From contig NZ_QPJW01000012.1 in NCBI RefSeq assembly GCF_003337355.1, positions 1-64,000 of the forward strand: DNA of 64,000 nucleotides, given 5' to 3'. This document shows, piece after piece, positions 1 to 8,539 of the stretch. A program made the position numbers and the translations under genes. Position 1 is the first letter of the stretch. Each line of letters starts with the position of its first letter. The notes under the pieces are model-generated. The model was given only the letters and a program-made list of their open reading frames with translations. It was not told the DNA's origin and did no database searches. This stretch comes from Fontibacillus phaseoli (lineage in GTDB: Bacteria; Bacillota; Bacilli; Paenibacillales; Paenibacillaceae).

Positions 1-130
1 CTAACACGCAAATTCACGTTTCGTATCCAGTTTTCAGGTGATTAAAACATCTGAACTAAGCTGCATGCCTTTTATAAGGTTTGATATTTTCTCGCAGCGA
101 TTTCGAGAAGCGAAAGCTTCGAAAAATCAT

Positions 131-248
131 GTTTGGTGGCGATGGCGGAGGGGTTCCACGCGTACCCATCCCGAACACGACCGTTAAGCCCTCCAGCGCC
201 GATGGTACTTGGACCGAAGGGTCCTGGGAGAGTAGGACGCCGCCAAGC
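131..248 (+). rRNA. rrf: 5S ribosomal RNA
   Basis: The stretch has the classic Firmicute 5S layout: a GTTTGGTGGCGATGGCGGAG start, the conserved CCCATCCCGAACACG loop and a 3' end (GACGCCGCCAAGC) that pairs back with the 5' end. It lies directly upstream of a tRNA cluster, as expected for the distal end of an rRNA operon. Positions 1-130 are probably the 23S-5S spacer; I see no gene in them. Ends are accurate to a few bases. Confidence 0.95.
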
Positions 249-255
249 ATAATAT

Positions 256-331
256 TCCCTGATAGCTCAGTTGGTAGAGCACTCGACTGTTAATCGAGTT
301 GTCACAGGTTCGAGTCCTGTTCGGGGAGCCA
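256..331 (+). tRNA. tRNA-Asn (GTT)
   Basis: Complete cloverleaf with a 7-bp acceptor stem, GTT anticodon in a 7-base loop, TTCGA T-loop and an encoded CCA. It starts 8 bp after the 5S gene and is first in the cluster. Confidence 0.95.
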
Positions 332-334
332 CTT

Positions 335-410
335 GCTCTCATAGCTCAGTAGGTAGAGTGCATCCATGGTAAGGATGAGGTCACCGGTTCGATCCCGGTT
401 GAGAGCTCCA
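335..410 (+). tRNA. tRNA-Thr (GGT)
   Basis: Cloverleaf with anticodon GGT, which reads ACC, and an encoded CCA. This is the tRNA that the thrS T-box leader near 56.1 kb would sense if its specifier is ACC as proposed. Confidence 0.95.
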
Positions 411-424
411 TTTTCTTACTGGAT

Positions 425-499
425 GGCCCGTTGGTCAAGGGGTTAAGACACCTCCCTTTCACGGAGGTAACAGGGGTTCGAATCCCCTACGGGTCACCA
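425..499 (+). tRNA. tRNA-Glu (TTC)
   Basis: Cloverleaf with a TTC anticodon between the CCTCC/GGAGG arms. The acceptor stem GGCCCGT pairs with ACGGGTC, with one G-T pair, and CCA is encoded. Confidence 0.95.
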
Positions 500-520
500 C
501 TTTCAGTACGAACTACATAT

Positions 521-596
521 GGAGGCTTAGCTCAGCTGGGAGAGCATCTGCCTTACAAGCAGAGGGTCGGGGGTTCGATCCCCTCAGCCTCCACCA
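521..596 (+). tRNA. tRNA-Val (TAC)
   Basis: Cloverleaf with a TAC anticodon in the TCTGC/GCAGA stem, GGTTCGATCCC T-arm and encoded CCA. Confidence 0.95.
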
Positions 597-607
597 TGAT
601 TACCTAT

Positions 608-682
608 TGGGGATTAGCCAAGCGGTAAGGCAACGGACTTTGACTCCGTCATCCATAGGTTCGAATCCTATATCCCCAGCCA
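608..682 (+). tRNA. tRNA-Gln (TTG)
   Basis: Acceptor TGGGGAT pairs with ATCCCCA. The anticodon loop is CTTTGAC with TTG, and CCA is encoded. The U-A first acceptor pair is normal for bacterial tRNA-Gln. Confidence 0.95.
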
Positions 683-691
683 TTTTATTGA

Positions 692-764
692 GAGCCATTA
701 GCTCAGTTGGTAGAGCACCTGACTTTTAATCAGGGTGTCGAAGGTTCGAGTCCTTCATGGCTCA
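692..764 (+). tRNA. tRNA-Lys (TTT)
   Basis: Acceptor GAGCCAT pairs with ATGGCTC, the anticodon is TTT and the discriminator is A. Unlike the other ten tRNA genes in this cluster, the 3' CCA is not encoded (the sequence continues CTTTT), so CCA must be added after transcription. Confidence 0.95.
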
Positions 765-775
765 CTTTTCACAGT

Positions 776-859
776 GCGCGTGTGGCGGAATTGGCAGACG
801 CACTAGACTTAGGATCTAGCGTCTTTGACGTGGGGGTTCAAGTCCCTCCACGCGCACCA
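776..859 (+). tRNA. tRNA-Leu (TAG)
   Basis: Class II tRNA with a long variable arm. The anticodon is TAG within the CTAGA/TCTAG stem, the acceptor GCGCGTG pairs with CACGCGC, and CCA is encoded. Confidence 0.95.
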
Positions 860-864
860 TATTT

Positions 865-939
865 GCGGACGTGGCTCAGCGGTAGAGCATCGCCTTGCCA
901 AGGCGAGGGTCGCGGGTTCGATTCCCGTCGTCCGCTCCA
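865..939 (+). tRNA. tRNA-Gly (GCC)
   Basis: Anticodon GCC in the TCGCC/GGCGA stem, with encoded CCA. It is one of two glycine tRNAs in the cluster; the other has TCC. Confidence 0.95.
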
Positions 940-945
940 TAATTT

Positions 946-1022
946 GCGCCCTTAGCTCAGCTGGATAGAGCGTTTGACTACGAATCAAAAGGTCAGGAGT
1001 TCGAATCTCTTAGGGCGCGCCA
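946..1022 (+). tRNA. tRNA-Arg (ACG)
   Basis: Anticodon ACG in the TTTGA/TCAAA stem, presumably edited at A34 to inosine as in other bacteria. CCA is encoded. Confidence 0.95.
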
Positions 1023-1057
1023 TTTTTAACTTCATAATGGTTATCACCATCTTATTT

Positions 1058-1134
1058 CGGGACGTAGCTCAGCTTGGTAGAGCACCTGGTTTGGGACCAG
1101 GGGGTCGCATGTTCAAATCGTGTCGTCCCGACCA
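1058..1134 (+). tRNA. tRNA-Pro (TGG)
   Basis: Anticodon TGG in the CCTGG/CCAGG stem, acceptor CGGGACG pairs with CGTCCCG, and CCA is encoded. The T-loop reads TTCAAAT. Confidence 0.95.
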
Positions 1135-1143
1135 TTATAAGGT

Positions 1144-1217
1144 GCGGGTGTAGTTCAATGGTAGAACTCCAGCCTTCCAAGCTGGTAGCGTGGGTTCGAT
1201 TCCCATCACCCGCTCCA
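1144..1217 (+). tRNA. tRNA-Gly (TCC)
   Basis: Anticodon TCC in the CCAGC/GCTGG stem, with encoded CCA. It is the last tRNA before the operon terminator. Confidence 0.95.
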
Positions 1218-1229
1218 TACATAACAGCA

Positions 1230-1255
1230 ACATCATCAGCGAGATGATGTTTTTT
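1230..1255 (+). terminator. terminator of the 5S-tRNA operon
   Basis: The 8-bp hairpin ACATCATC / GATGATGT is followed by a T run and ends the tRNA cluster. The roughly 290 bp from here to the ppc start contain no gene that I can recognise. Confidence 0.85.
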
Positions 1256-1546
1256 GTTATAATCAGGTTTTTTTTAACCTTGCATTTTACTGCTTCACCG
1301 TGTTAGGGTAGTTAAAGAGCTATCATACCGGGTAACAAATTTGTTATTACTATTGGTGTAGTTAGTGAGATGTTTAACGTCTTGCGCTAAGGGCATTTCC
1401 CACTCGGGAAGTTGCTCTAATTGTTTTATGTTTACTGCCGTTCCCTTTAAATTCCTTACAAATAAAGTGAAGATTTTCAGGGAAGTTTATTGTATTATGG
1501 TAGGAAGGCTTTTAGAGAAGGAATAGGGATGAAATGGGGGAGAAAT

Positions 1547-4342
1547 ATGACGGAATTAACGGTAGCTGCCGGCAAAACCAACTCGAACAACCTTCTTCGG
1601 CGAGATATACGTTTTTTGGGCAATATTCTAGGAGAGGTCCTTGTCCATCAAGGCGGTAATGAGCTCTTGGATATTGTCGAGAAGATTCGTGAAGCCAGTA
1701 AGTCGTTGCGGGCTGTGTTCTTGCCGGAACTGCATGAGGAGTTCAAGGGAATGGTCAATTCCCTGGAGCCGGAAATTCGACACCAAGTCATCCGGGCATT
1801 TGCTATTTACTTTCAATTGGTCAATATTGCCGAACAGAATCATCGGATCCGCCGCAAAAGGGATTATGAGCGGTCCGCAGGGGAAGCTGTGCAATCCGGT
1901 ACGATTGAAGCCTCGGTTAGAGATTTGAAGGAACGGGGTTTTACTTTCAGTGAAGCTCAGGAAATTCTGGAAGGTATGTCGCTGGAACTTGTTATGACGG
2001 CTCACCCTACGGAAGCAATGCGCCGCGCCATTCTCGACATTCATAAACGGATTGCCGATGATGTAATGCAGCTTGATAATCCGACTTTGACCTTCCGAGA
2101 ACGGGAGCAGCTAAGAGAAAAGTTGCTGAATGAGGTCATTACGCTCTGGCAAACCGACGAGCTTCGGGATCGCAAACCTACGGTTCTGGATGAAGTGAGA
2201 AACGGGATGTATTATTTCCATGAGACGCTGTTCCACGTACTGCCGGAGGTTTATCAGGAACTGGAACGTTCGCTTAGTAAATACTATCCGGAGCATCTGT
2301 GGCATGTGCCGACCTATCTGCGCTTCGGCTCCTGGATCGGCGGCGATCGGGACGGGAATCCGTCCGTCACCTCTAATGTGACCTGGGAGACGCTTAAAAT
2401 GCAGCGTAAGCTGGCTATCCGCGAATACCAGACTCTGCTCTCCGAGTTGTTTAAGTATCTCAGTTTCAGCACAAGCATCGTGGACGTTACGGATGAGTTG
2501 ATTGCTTCGATTCAAAAGGACCGGCTGCAGGTAACTTTAAATAAAACGCCGCACTGGCGCAATGAGAAGGAACCTTACCGTATCAAGCTGACTTATATGA
2601 CGGAGAGACTCCACAATGTTCTGGATGAGTCCAAGAAAGATACCTCCGAGCGCTATGCCAGCGTGAAAGATCTGATCGAGGATTTGAAAATCATCGACCG
2701 GAGCTTGCGTCACCATTATGCGGATTACGTTGCGGATACCCATATCAAGAAATTTATCCGCCAGGTTGAATTGTTCGGGTTCCATACCGCTACGTTAGAT
2801 ATACGCCAGCACAGTAAAGAACATGAGAATGCCATGACGGAAGTTTTGGCTCATATGAATATTGTAAGCAACTATGCCGCGATGGAGGAAGAAGAAAAGG
2901 TTGCACTTCTGGAGCGTTTGCTCAACGACCCTCGTCCTTTGACTTCGCCTTATCAGGAGTATAGTGAAAGTACAACGGAATGCCTGAACGTTTACCGTAC
3001 GGTGTTCCAAGCCCAAAAGGAATTTGGCACCCAGTGCATTACCAGCTATTTGATCAGCATGACCGAAGCGGCGAGCGATATTCTGGAGGTCATGGTGTTT
3101 GCCAAAGAAGTGGGCTTGTTCCGTAAGGAAGCCGACGGTACCGTCGTATGTACGTTGCAATCCGTTCCGCTCTTCGAGACGATCGATGATCTGCACGAAG
3201 CTCCGGGCATTATGCGCCGTTTGTTCGATATGCCGATTTACCGTCAATCCGTGACGGCAATGAACGATTTGCAAGAGATCATGCTCGGTTACTCCGATAG
3301 CAACAAAGACGGCGGTGTGGTTACGGCAAACTGGGAGCTTCGGGTAGCTCTGAAACAGATAACGGCTGCGGCAAAAGAGTTCGGCGTGAAGCTGAAATTT
3401 TTCCATGGCCGGGGTGGAGCACTCGGACGCGGAGGCATGCCGCTGAATCGCAGCATTCTGGTACAGCCGCCGGAAACGATCGGCGGAGGCATTAAGATTA
3501 CCGAGCAGGGGGAAGTAATTTCTTCCCGTTACTCCTTGAAGGGAATCGCCTACCGCAGTTTGGAAACTGCGACTTCTGCGCTCATTACGTCGGCGATTCA
3601 AGCCAAAATGCATCAGGATTTCAATCCACAAGAGGAGAAATGGGATGCCATCGTCGCCGGCATTTCCGAAACTTCACTCAACAAGTATCAGGATTTGGTT
3701 TTTCGCGAGCCGGACTTCCTGAAGTTTTTCAGAGAATCGACACCGCTTGTAGAAGTCGGCGAATTGAATATCGGTTCCAGACCGTCCAAGCGCAAAAATA
3801 GCGATCGCTTCGAAGATTTGCGGGCCATTCCGTGGGTGTTCGCCTGGACGCAAAGCCGCTATCTATTCCCGGCTTGGTACGCTGCAGGCACAGGGTTGTA
3901 TACGTTCTATCAGAACAACGAGGAGAATCTTAAGGTTCTTCAAGAGATGTACAAGAACTCGACGTTTTTCAGATCGCTGATGGACACGTTACAGTTTGCC
4001 ATTATTAAGGCGGATCTGGTTATCGCGAAAGAATATGCTAAAATGTGCGGCGATTCCGATGCCAAGGAGCGGATCTTTGGACAAATTGAGCAGGAATTCA
4101 ATTTAACGAAGGATATGATCCTCAAGATTACGGGCGTACCGGAAATCCTTGACGATTCCCCGGCCGTGCAGGAATCCATCCGGCTACGTAATCCTTACGT
4201 GGATCCGCTTAGCTACTTGCAAGTTCAACTGTTGACAGAGCTTCGGGCCGTTCGCGAACGGGGGCAGGACGATTCCGAACTGTTGCGTGAAGTGCTGCTT
4301 ACCATCAACGGCATAGCCGCGGGGCTCCGGAATACGGGCTGA
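1547..4342 (+). CDS. ppc: phosphoenolpyruvate carboxylase
   Basis: This enzyme carboxylates PEP to oxaloacetate, replenishing the TCA cycle in the cytosol. The full-length protein of about 930 residues is typical for bacterial PEPC. Visible hallmarks are the VMTAHPTEAMRR catalytic histidine region, GGDRDGNPSV, a DIRQHS motif, GYSDSNKDGG and the mobile-loop FFHGRGGALGRGG. The start is ambiguous: ATG 1529 has AAGGA 6 bases upstream, while ATG 1547 (MTELTV) follows GGGGGAG closely and resembles the usual N-terminus. I prefer 1547. The gene stands alone between the tRNA operon and its own terminator. Confidence 0.97.
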   Translation: MTELTVAAGKTNSNNLLRRDIRFLGNILGEVLVHQGGNELLDIVEKIREASKSLRAVFLPELHEEFKGMVNSLEPEIRHQVIRAFAIYFQLVNIAEQNHRIRRKRDYERSAGEAVQSGTIEASVRDLKERGFTFSEAQEILEGMSLELVMTAHPTEAMRRAILDIHKRIADDVMQLDNPTLTFREREQLREKLLNEVITLWQTDELRDRKPTVLDEVRNGMYYFHETLFHVLPEVYQELERSLSKYYPEHLWHVPTYLRFGSWIGGDRDGNPSVTSNVTWETLKMQRKLAIREYQTLLSELFKYLSFSTSIVDVTDELIASIQKDRLQVTLNKTPHWRNEKEPYRIKLTYMTERLHNVLDESKKDTSERYASVKDLIEDLKIIDRSLRHHYADYVADTHIKKFIRQVELFGFHTATLDIRQHSKEHENAMTEVLAHMNIVSNYAAMEEEEKVALLERLLNDPRPLTSPYQEYSESTTECLNVYRTVFQAQKEFGTQCITSYLISMTEAASDILEVMVFAKEVGLFRKEADGTVVCTLQSVPLFETIDDLHEAPGIMRRLFDMPIYRQSVTAMNDLQEIMLGYSDSNKDGGVVTANWELRVALKQITAAAKEFGVKLKFFHGRGGALGRGGMPLNRSILVQPPETIGGGIKITEQGEVISSRYSLKGIAYRSLETATSALITSAIQAKMHQDFNPQEEKWDAIVAGISETSLNKYQDLVFREPDFLKFFRESTPLVEVGELNIGSRPSKRKNSDRFEDLRAIPWVFAWTQSRYLFPAWYAAGTGLYTFYQNNEENLKVLQEMYKNSTFFRSLMDTLQFAIIKADLVIAKEYAKMCGDSDAKERIFGQIEQEFNLTKDMILKITGVPEILDDSPAVQESIRLRNPYVDPLSYLQVQLLTELRAVRERGQDDSELLREVLLTINGIAAGLRNTG

Positions 4343-4359
4343 TCCCTGGTTTTAAACCC

Positions 4360-4405
4360 AAGCCGGTCCTCTCCAGATCTGGAGAGCGATCCGGCTTGTT
4401 TTTTT
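4360..4405 (+). terminator. ppc terminator
   Basis: A strong stem begins AAGCCGG and ends CCGGCTT, with an inner CTCCAGATCTGGAG palindrome, followed by GTTTTTTT. It separates ppc from sigW. Confidence 0.9.
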
Positions 4406-4589
4406 GAGAAAGTCAATGGTTAGCCGGGGGATAGGATAAATAGGAATAGTATTGCATTTTGCATGGAGTTGAATTAACATTTGAATGAAGTGAGGGCAGC
4501 AGCAATCACCGAAAATGGGCTCGGTAAGCGTAAGCCCGGACAATCTGGAGTCCCGAATAAGCCCGTCTATGGATCTGGGGGAAATTATA

Positions 4590-5162
4590 GTGGTGGACCA
4601 TTTCGAAGCGAGACTGGTGAAGTTAGCCCGCAAAGGCGATCAGGGTGCATTTGCCGAACTCGTTGATGTATATAAGGATAAAATATTTCATTTGGCATAC
4701 CGGATGTTGTCCAATCGGCATGAGGCCGAGGATATCGTCCAGGAGACTTTTTTGCGCGTCTATAAAAATTTTCACCGTTATGACGAGAAGCAGAAATTCT
4801 CCACATGGATTTACCGGATCGCTACGAATTTGTGCATTGACCGGCTGCGGAAGCGGAAACCAAACTATTATCTTGATGCCGAAATGAACGATCAGGAAGG
4901 AATGGACGGATATACGCTGATTCCCGGGGACGATAGAACACCGGAAACGGAGTACTTGTTGTCGGAAACCCAGCAAACGATTCATCAGGCCATCGAGGGC
5001 CTGCCCGCCAAATATAAGTCGGTGATTGTTCTGAGGTACTTGCAGGACCTTTCGCTGCAGGAGATTGGCGATGTGCTGGACATGCCGGTGACGACCGTGA
5101 AAACGAGGGTGCATCGGGGACGCGAATTTCTGCGCAAAAAATTGGAGCACAAAGTGTTTTGA
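4590..5162 (+). CDS. sigW: ECF sigma factor, SigW type
   Basis: This is an extracytoplasmic-function sigma factor for the cell-envelope stress regulon. Region 2 reads AFAELVDVYKDKIFHLAYRM...EAEDIVQETFLRVYKN...KFSTWIYRIATN; region 4 reads LPAKYKSVIVLRYLQDLSLQEIG and TVKTRVHRGREFLRK. Both are very close in pattern to Bacillus SigW. I place the start at GTG 4590 (or the adjacent GTG 4593), behind GGGGGAA, because homologues begin just before the (D)xxEARLVKLA segment. The reading frame is open upstream to ATG 4515. It is followed by its anti-sigma gene after 129 bp that contain a sigma-W-like promoter. I saw no such promoter upstream of sigW. Confidence 0.92.
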   Translation: MVDHFEARLVKLARKGDQGAFAELVDVYKDKIFHLAYRMLSNRHEAEDIVQETFLRVYKNFHRYDEKQKFSTWIYRIATNLCIDRLRKRKPNYYLDAEMNDQEGMDGYTLIPGDDRTPETEYLLSETQQTIHQAIEGLPAKYKSVIVLRYLQDLSLQEIGDVLDMPVTTVKTRVHRGREFLRKKLEHKVF

Positions 5163-5191
5163 TTTTGGGGACCCGAAATTTGCAATAATTA

Positions 5192-5217
5192 TGAAACGCT
5201 TTGTTGAATCAGACGTA
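5192..5217 (+). promoter_or_regulatory. sigma-W-type promoter upstream of rsiW
   Basis: TGAAAC (5192-5197), exactly 16 bases, then CGTA (5214-5217). This matches the established sigma-W consensus TGAAAC-N16-CGTA. It lies between sigW and rsiW, 74 bp before the rsiW start. Confidence 0.75.
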
Positions 5218-5291
5218 ATGTAAGGTAGGACGACTATGCCAATACGGTGTTATTGGTTATCCATAGATTGATACTGAAAGGATTGGCTGAT

Positions 5292-5906
5292 ATGGATTGC
5301 AAACAAGCCTCCTCATTGATGCATGATTACCTGGACGAAGATGTGACGCATGGGCAGGCCGTGGAGCTAAAGTTGCATCTCGAAGGCTGCTCCGCTTGCA
5401 AGGAAAGGTATAAGAAATTGGAACAAACGGAAATGATGCTGTTTGCGACCATCAAGCATGGTTCGATCAATGCACCGGATGAACTCGTTGACCGGATTAT
5501 GTGCAAAATTCCGACGCCGCGTAAACAGCAGGCATGGATCGGCTGGATTCGGAAGCATCCGGCTCTTACGGCTGCGGCCATGTTTTTGCTGGTTATGCTG
5601 TTTAGTGCGGTTTCCCTGTGGGAAAGCGACGACCAACTCGTAGTCAAGACGGCGGATCTGGATCAGGTCATCATCAATGGCAATACCGTTACCGTGCCCA
5701 ATGGATCTACCATTGCCGGTAACCTTACTGTAGAGAATGGCAAGGCTGAAATATACGGCGATGTTCAAGGAAACTTAACGGTGATCGACGGATCGTACTA
5801 CCAAGCTTCAACGGCTCATATCGCGGGCGAGATCAAGAGTATTGATCAAGCGCTGGACTGGGTGTGGTACAGGATCACCAATGTGTTTATGGAAGTCGCC
5901 TACTGA
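5292..5906 (+). CDS. rsiW: anti-sigma-W factor RsiW
   Basis: A membrane-anchored anti-sigma factor that should hold SigW inactive until regulated proteolysis. The N-terminal zinc-binding anti-sigma motif is present (LHLEGCSAC, i.e. H-x3-C-x2-C, around residues 32-40). It is followed by a single transmembrane segment (about residues 85-103) and an extracytoplasmic domain with the RsiW-like VTVPNGSTIAGNLTVENG and TVIDGSYYQAS stretches. I chose ATG 5292 because AAAGGA lies about 9 bases upstream and the zinc motif then falls at the expected position. It is cotranscribed with or downstream of sigW, with its own sigma-W-type promoter. Confidence 0.9.
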   Translation: MDCKQASSLMHDYLDEDVTHGQAVELKLHLEGCSACKERYKKLEQTEMMLFATIKHGSINAPDELVDRIMCKIPTPRKQQAWIGWIRKHPALTAAAMFLLVMLFSAVSLWESDDQLVVKTADLDQVIINGNTVTVPNGSTIAGNLTVENGKAEIYGDVQGNLTVIDGSYYQASTAHIAGEIKSIDQALDWVWYRITNVFMEVAY

Positions 5907-5932
5907 TCACTTGTGCGGCAAGCGGCGCCTCC

Positions 5933-5959
5933 CTTCGCGGGGAACCACGGCGCCTTTTT
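5933..5959 (+). terminator. rsiW terminator
   Basis: GGCGCC arms enclosing a short CCC...GGGG stem, followed by TTTTTCTTTT. It ends the sigW-rsiW unit. Confidence 0.85.
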
Positions 5960-5986
5960 CTTTTGCTTCATAAAGGAAAAATTTGC

Positions 5987-6015
5987 TTGCAGTTACGAAA
6001 GCTTCTAATTATATT
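5987..6015 (+). promoter_or_regulatory. candidate sigma-A promoter for cdaA-cdaR
   Basis: TTGCAG and TATATT separated by 17 bases, about 140 bp before cdaA and immediately after the rsiW terminator. This is inferred from motif and position only. Confidence 0.5.
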
Positions 6016-6152
6016 GTATGCTTGCATCTGCCTTTGGAACGTTATAACCTAGAGGATAAGGGGAAGATATAAAGACAAGCGTATAAAGAGATGTACATAA
6101 CCGTTCCTTCGTCGGCGAATTCGTCGTTAGAGGGCTTGTTGGGGGTTGCACC

Positions 6153-6983
6153 ATGAACTATTTTGCTAATTTGACATGGCAGGATTACATTAAGGATCTT
6201 ATTGATATCCTGATCGTCACTTATATTATATATCACCTCATTTTACTGGTACGGGGAACGAGAGCGATCCAACTGCTGAAGGGAATTCTCGTCCTGGTCG
6301 TAATCTGGGCGGTAAGTACCTGGTTTGATTTGTATACCTTGAAATGGCTTATGAATCAGATGTTCACCTTTGGGGTGCTTGCGATCTTCATCATCTTCCA
6401 GCCGGAGTTAAGAAGGGCACTGGAACAGCTCGGACGCGGCAAATTGTTCGGACGTAATAGTGCGGATGAGGAAGAATTCGGCAAGGAAATCGGCGAGATC
6501 ATTAAGGCCGTTAATTTTTTATCCCGTAGAAAAATAGGCGCATTAATTGTTTTTGAACGAAATACAGGGCTTAATGAATATACGGAGTCGGGAATTAAGA
6601 TGCAATCGATGATCTCTTCGCAACTGCTCATCAACATCTTTATTCCGAATACGCCACTGCATGACGGGGCTGTCATTATTCAAGGGCATAGAATATCGGC
6701 AGCAGCCTGTTATTTGCCGTTATCGGAAAACCCGTTCATCAGCAAAGAGCTGGGGACAAGACACCGTGCCGCGATAGGAATCAGTGAAGTCGGGGATGCG
6801 ATATCCATCGTCGTGTCCGAGGAAACGGGACAAATTTCGCTGGCCATAGACGGACAAGTCGTGCGCGACATTAATGAAGAATCGCTCATTTCCAAATTGT
6901 ATGAAGAGCTTGGCCCGAATTCGAACGAGAAGGAAAAACGAAAGCCTTTCTGGAAAAAGAAGGAGGGCGGTAATAATGGATAA
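6153..6983 (+). CDS. cdaA: diadenylate cyclase CdaA
   Basis: Makes cyclic di-AMP from two ATP at the membrane. Three N-terminal hydrophobic segments (about residues 15-95) precede the DAC domain. The DAC domain contains the catalytic LHDGA motif (D171) and the GTRHRAA motif near residue 203, both needed for nucleotide binding in this family. The length, 276 residues, is typical. GGGGG lies 7 bases before the ATG. Its last 8 bases overlap the start of cdaR, and glmM follows, giving the conserved Firmicute cdaA-cdaR-glmM arrangement that links c-di-AMP to cell-wall precursor supply. Confidence 0.97.
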   Translation: MNYFANLTWQDYIKDLIDILIVTYIIYHLILLVRGTRAIQLLKGILVLVVIWAVSTWFDLYTLKWLMNQMFTFGVLAIFIIFQPELRRALEQLGRGKLFGRNSADEEEFGKEIGEIIKAVNFLSRRKIGALIVFERNTGLNEYTESGIKMQSMISSQLLINIFIPNTPLHDGAVIIQGHRISAAACYLPLSENPFISKELGTRHRAAIGISEVGDAISIVVSEETGQISLAIDGQVVRDINEESLISKLYEELGPNSNEKEKRKPFWKKKEGGNNG

Positions 6984-8382
6984 GTGGCTGAACCAGAACA
7001 ATTTTGCCAAGGTGATCGCCCTTATTTTCAGCATTATTTTATGGGCGATGGTTCATATCGACAGCGGTACCCCTGTCGCTCCAACGACCGTGGTGAACTC
7101 GAAGACGATCGACACGAAAATCCAGGTGACCGGATTCGATAGCGACAAATATGTGTTGTATGATCTGGAACCGGACACGGTCAGGCTGGAAGTCAAGGGA
7201 AAACGAACGGATTTGACCACGAATTTTTCTGATTATAAAGTGAAGCTGGACTTAAAAAATATAGGACCCGGAACTATTACGTTACCTTTGGCTCATGAGC
7301 TGCCGCCAGGCGTTCAGCTGATTTCCATGGATCCATCGATCATTAAAGTAACGATTGAAGCAAAGGAAACGAAACAAATTCCCGTAACGATTGTGACTAA
7401 GGGCAACCCGGCAGACGGGATGCAGCTTGGTAGTCCGATCGTGATCGGAGAGAGCACCGTAGACGTAACTTTGCCGCAAAGCGAAATTGAGGAACTTCAA
7501 AAAGTTCAAGGTACCGTGGATGTGACCGGCCTGAACGAAACGGCAAAAGGCAAAACCGTGAAGCTAACTGCATATGATAAACATGGGCAGGAAATGACAA
7601 ATGCGGAGATCTCGCCGGATTCGGTCGAGGTGGATGTGCCGATCAATAAATTGTACAAAAATGTGCCTTTAGAGGTACGCAAAACCGGGAAGCTCCCGAA
7701 TGGATATGTTCTTTCCAGTATTAGCACGAACGTGGAAGGCGTTGCTATCTATGGGTCAAAAGAATCGCTTGAGGGTATATCTTCCTATCCGGTTACGGTC
7801 GATTTGAGTCAGTTTAATGGTACAAATGAGACCAGGTACACGGTGGGCTTGACTCCTCCCGAAGGTTTTGAGAAAATCGAGCCGAGCTCTGTTCAAGTCA
7901 CCGTCAAAATTGAACCCGCCGGACAAAAGCTGATCGATAACATTCCGATAACCCTGATTAACGTGAATGAAGCTTTAACGGAAAAGTTCATTAACCCGGA
8001 AGACGCCAAGATTTCGCTAAGCGTATTTGGAGCCAAAGAGGTGCTGGATAAGCTGAAAGCGGAAGATTTTACGGTAACAGCCGATTTATCCGGGTTGGGG
8101 CAGGGAACGCACACGGTCCCGGTCAATGTAAAGCTGCCTGAATATGTCGAGTCGTCTGAAACCGGTCAGAGTCTTGAGGTGCAGATTGAGCTGACGGAAA
8201 AAGGGAAGCCTGCGACTTCGGTTCCGGATGAGAATCCATCGGGAACGCAGGGCACGGAGAATAGTTCGCCTTCAGGGGAAGGTACGAACCAAAGCGGAGC
8301 CAATGAAGGTAATGGGAGCGGTAGCGGCAACGGGATTGGCAATGGCAATGGGAATGGGAACCCCCCGGATAACGGTGGCTGA
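6976..8382 (+). CDS. cdaR: CdaA regulatory protein CdaR (YbbR domains)
   Basis: A membrane-anchored partner and regulator of CdaA. There is a short cytoplasmic N-terminus, one transmembrane segment (about residues 11-28), then several YbbR-type beta-rich repeats of about 80-90 residues outside the membrane. The tail is an unusual low-complexity Gly/Asn/Ser-rich run over the last 45 or so residues. The start at ATG 6976 is set by AGGAGGG 8 bases upstream and by overlap with the cdaA stop, which suggests translational coupling. The reading frame is open further upstream but only inside cdaA. Confidence 0.93.
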   Translation: MDKWLNQNNFAKVIALIFSIILWAMVHIDSGTPVAPTTVVNSKTIDTKIQVTGFDSDKYVLYDLEPDTVRLEVKGKRTDLTTNFSDYKVKLDLKNIGPGTITLPLAHELPPGVQLISMDPSIIKVTIEAKETKQIPVTIVTKGNPADGMQLGSPIVIGESTVDVTLPQSEIEELQKVQGTVDVTGLNETAKGKTVKLTAYDKHGQEMTNAEISPDSVEVDVPINKLYKNVPLEVRKTGKLPNGYVLSSISTNVEGVAIYGSKESLEGISSYPVTVDLSQFNGTNETRYTVGLTPPEGFEKIEPSSVQVTVKIEPAGQKLIDNIPITLINVNEALTEKFINPEDAKISLSVFGAKEVLDKLKAEDFTVTADLSGLGQGTHTVPVNVKLPEYVESSETGQSLEVQIELTEKGKPATSVPDENPSGTQGTENSSPSGEGTNQSGANEGNGSGSGNGIGNGNGNGNPPDNGG

Positions 8383-8539
8383 TATTATTTCAGCCAAGGT
8401 TCATCCGGCATGGATTAACACAGGAAAACCGGAAACAACATACATCGAAAGAACGATACTTTACGTGGAAGATTTGGAGCCTTTCGCCGTATAGCAACTA
8501 TGCGGCGGGGGCTTCACAACTTGTTGAAGGAGTGAAATC

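Noticed and set aside
8166-8382. GGN-type repeats at the cdaR 3' end that look like a tandem repeat or array
   Set aside because: They encode a Gly/Asn/Ser-rich protein tail and have no constant repeat-spacer structure, so they are not a CRISPR or a DNA repeat element.
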